From NCBI GenBank assembly GCA_026419775.2, contig JAOPGA020000204.1, positions 21,988-85,987 of the forward strand: 64,000 bases of DNA, given 5' to 3'. Below, in pieces: positions 63,098 through 64,000 of the stretch. Position numbers and translations under genes: made by a program. How positions within the stretch are numbered: position 1 is the stretch's first letter; every line of letters starts with the position of its first letter. Below the pieces are notes generated by a model that was not told where the DNA came from, did no database searches, and saw nothing but the letters and a program-made list of their open reading frames with translations. The DNA is from Acrasis kona. Lineage: Eukaryota; Heterolobosea; Eutetramitea; Acrasida; Acrasidae.

Positions 63098-64000
63098 ATT
63101 CTTCTTCGTTTTCGAGTCAACGTGTTGTTCCCACGACCTTCTTCCTTACTCTCGTTGTTAATTTGAGACTCAATACNGTTTCTTTTTTTTCGTGCTCCTT
63201 TTTTTAGTGGTGATTCGATTATTTCTTGATCAGATTCCTCGTCCTCTTCATTTCCTGGATGGTAACTCCTGTCGCTTAAATCATCATACCCAACTTCTGA
63301 AGATTGGATATCCATTTGCTTTTCTAATTCTTCTTGTGTCTCGAACACATTGTCATCCCACAAATGAGGTCGATCCGTAAGTTCTTGTCCTTCACCTAAT
63401 TCCACTTTCTTCAAGAATTCTGATGCCGTTACAAATCTTTCGTACTTTCCTTTTAAGAGGTAATGACCTTCTATCTCCGTTTCGTGCATTACTTGGAATG
63501 GGCCTCTGTATGCTCTTCCTTGTTTCGTGGATGCTCGAGGATTCCTCCACATCACATGATCTCCAGATTTGTACGTACTCACCTTATGAGCTACCGATCT
63601 GGTTTTACTTTTTGTCAGTTGGATGTGATGGATTGACTTCGGTACTTCCCTATTGAATGTCTTCCAAAACCGTATCAGTGATTCCTGCTGTTCTTCAAGT
63701 TCTTTTTCTGATTCCACCACACCTTTACCCACCGAGAAAGGACCGCGCCCAAACATTAATGAGAACGGGGTACTCATTGTTGTTGAATGAACTCTAGAAT
63801 TCATTGCGAACATTACTACTGGAATAACTTTGCTCCAATCGTCCACTTCTGATTTTGTTTCTTCGATTAATTTTGTTAATGTTGAACGGATGGTGCGATG
63901 CTGCCGCTCAATTCGTCCGTTTGCGTGATGATTATAAGCGATGGTCTTATTATGTTTAACTAATGCAGCGTCGAAAACATTTTTTAACAGATCATTAGAA
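63070..64000 (-). mobile_element. Ty3/gypsy polyprotein, integrase C-terminal part (5' end outside window)
   Basis: An open frame of about 310 codons entering from the right edge. It reads the end of the integrase core with the catalytic Glu in NHHANGRIERQHRTIRS, then AMNSRVHSTTMSTPFSLMFG, and a GPY/F module (YRGPFQV) preceded by GDHVMW, typical of Metaviridae. An acidic, then Lys/Arg-rich tail ends in TAA. No chromodomain is recognised. One ambiguous base sits at 63177. The frame seen here is intact, so the element may be young. Confidence 0.88.
63098..63113 (-). promoter_or_regulatory. Polypurine tract of the retrotransposon
   Basis: On the element strand GAAAACGAAGAAGAAT lies immediately upstream of the LTR start TGTAAG, the expected place for plus-strand DNA priming. 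Confidence 0.6.

Noticed and set aside
1..64000. Operons, CRISPR arrays or prokaryotic ribosome binding sites
   Set aside because: Spliceosomal introns, AATAAA signals and eukaryote-only proteins show this is eukaryotic nuclear DNA; no spaced direct repeat array was seen.

Overview
This is nuclear DNA from a unicellular eukaryote with a compact, AT-rich genome. Genes lie on both strands, often under 100 bp apart. I reconstructed 35 spliceosomal introns, all 34-48 nt with GT...AG ends. Several stop codons overlap or abut an AATAAA poly(A) signal. A peroxin (PEX3), a mitochondrial SUV3 helicase, COPII Sec24, a cytosolic carboxypeptidase that trims tubulin (suggesting axonemes or centrioles), a TALE homeobox gene and many signal-peptide/GPI-type proteins point to a free-living protist. 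Amoebozoa or a deep opisthokont is my guess; the sequence alone does not fix the lineage.

Layout. 1-6.2 kb: housekeeping genes (protein repair methyltransferase, MFS carrier, tRNA-Arg with an oversized D-loop, PEX3, MYND protein, Cu/Zn SOD). 6.4-13.7 kb: a giant unrecognised protein. 13.7-22.6 kb: GH18 chitinase, a repeat-bearing surface protein, a TALE homeobox factor, a divergent CCT-type chaperonin, an acidic secreted protein, and a nine-exon RimK-type ATP-grasp ligase that appears to carry a signal peptide. 22.6-33.4 kb: Sec24, ER-type M28 metallopeptidase, MDR oxidoreductase, Kua/plasmanylethanolamine desaturase. 33.4-38.2 kb: trypsin-like protease and two more surface proteins, one with an in-frame TAG. 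38.3-51.2 kb: tubulin carboxypeptidase, MSH3, a STAR/KH RNA-binding protein, SUV3 and a MAP kinase with a TNY activation loop. 52.3-61.8 kb: an unknown helical protein, F-box protein, a frameshifted type I membrane protein, a frameshifted subtilase, a membrane-anchored PIP kinase, a GPI protein, an eS30-derived protein and an RCC1-repeat protein. 62.0-64 kb: a secreted methionine sulfoxide reductase B cut off by the LTR of a Ty3/gypsy element whose integrase runs off the end of the window.

Recurring themes are protein repair and oxidative defence (PCMT, SOD, MsrB), the secretory pathway and cell surface (about eleven genes with signal peptides), and DNA/RNA maintenance (MSH3, SUV3, STAR). There is no operon organisation; neighbouring genes seem functionally independent. 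The strongest candidate for something undescribed is the secretory-pathway RimK-like ligase at 20.8-22.6 kb. Next are the tRNA D-loop insertion, the eS30-derived protein, the membrane-anchored PIP kinase and the retroelement-truncated MsrB.
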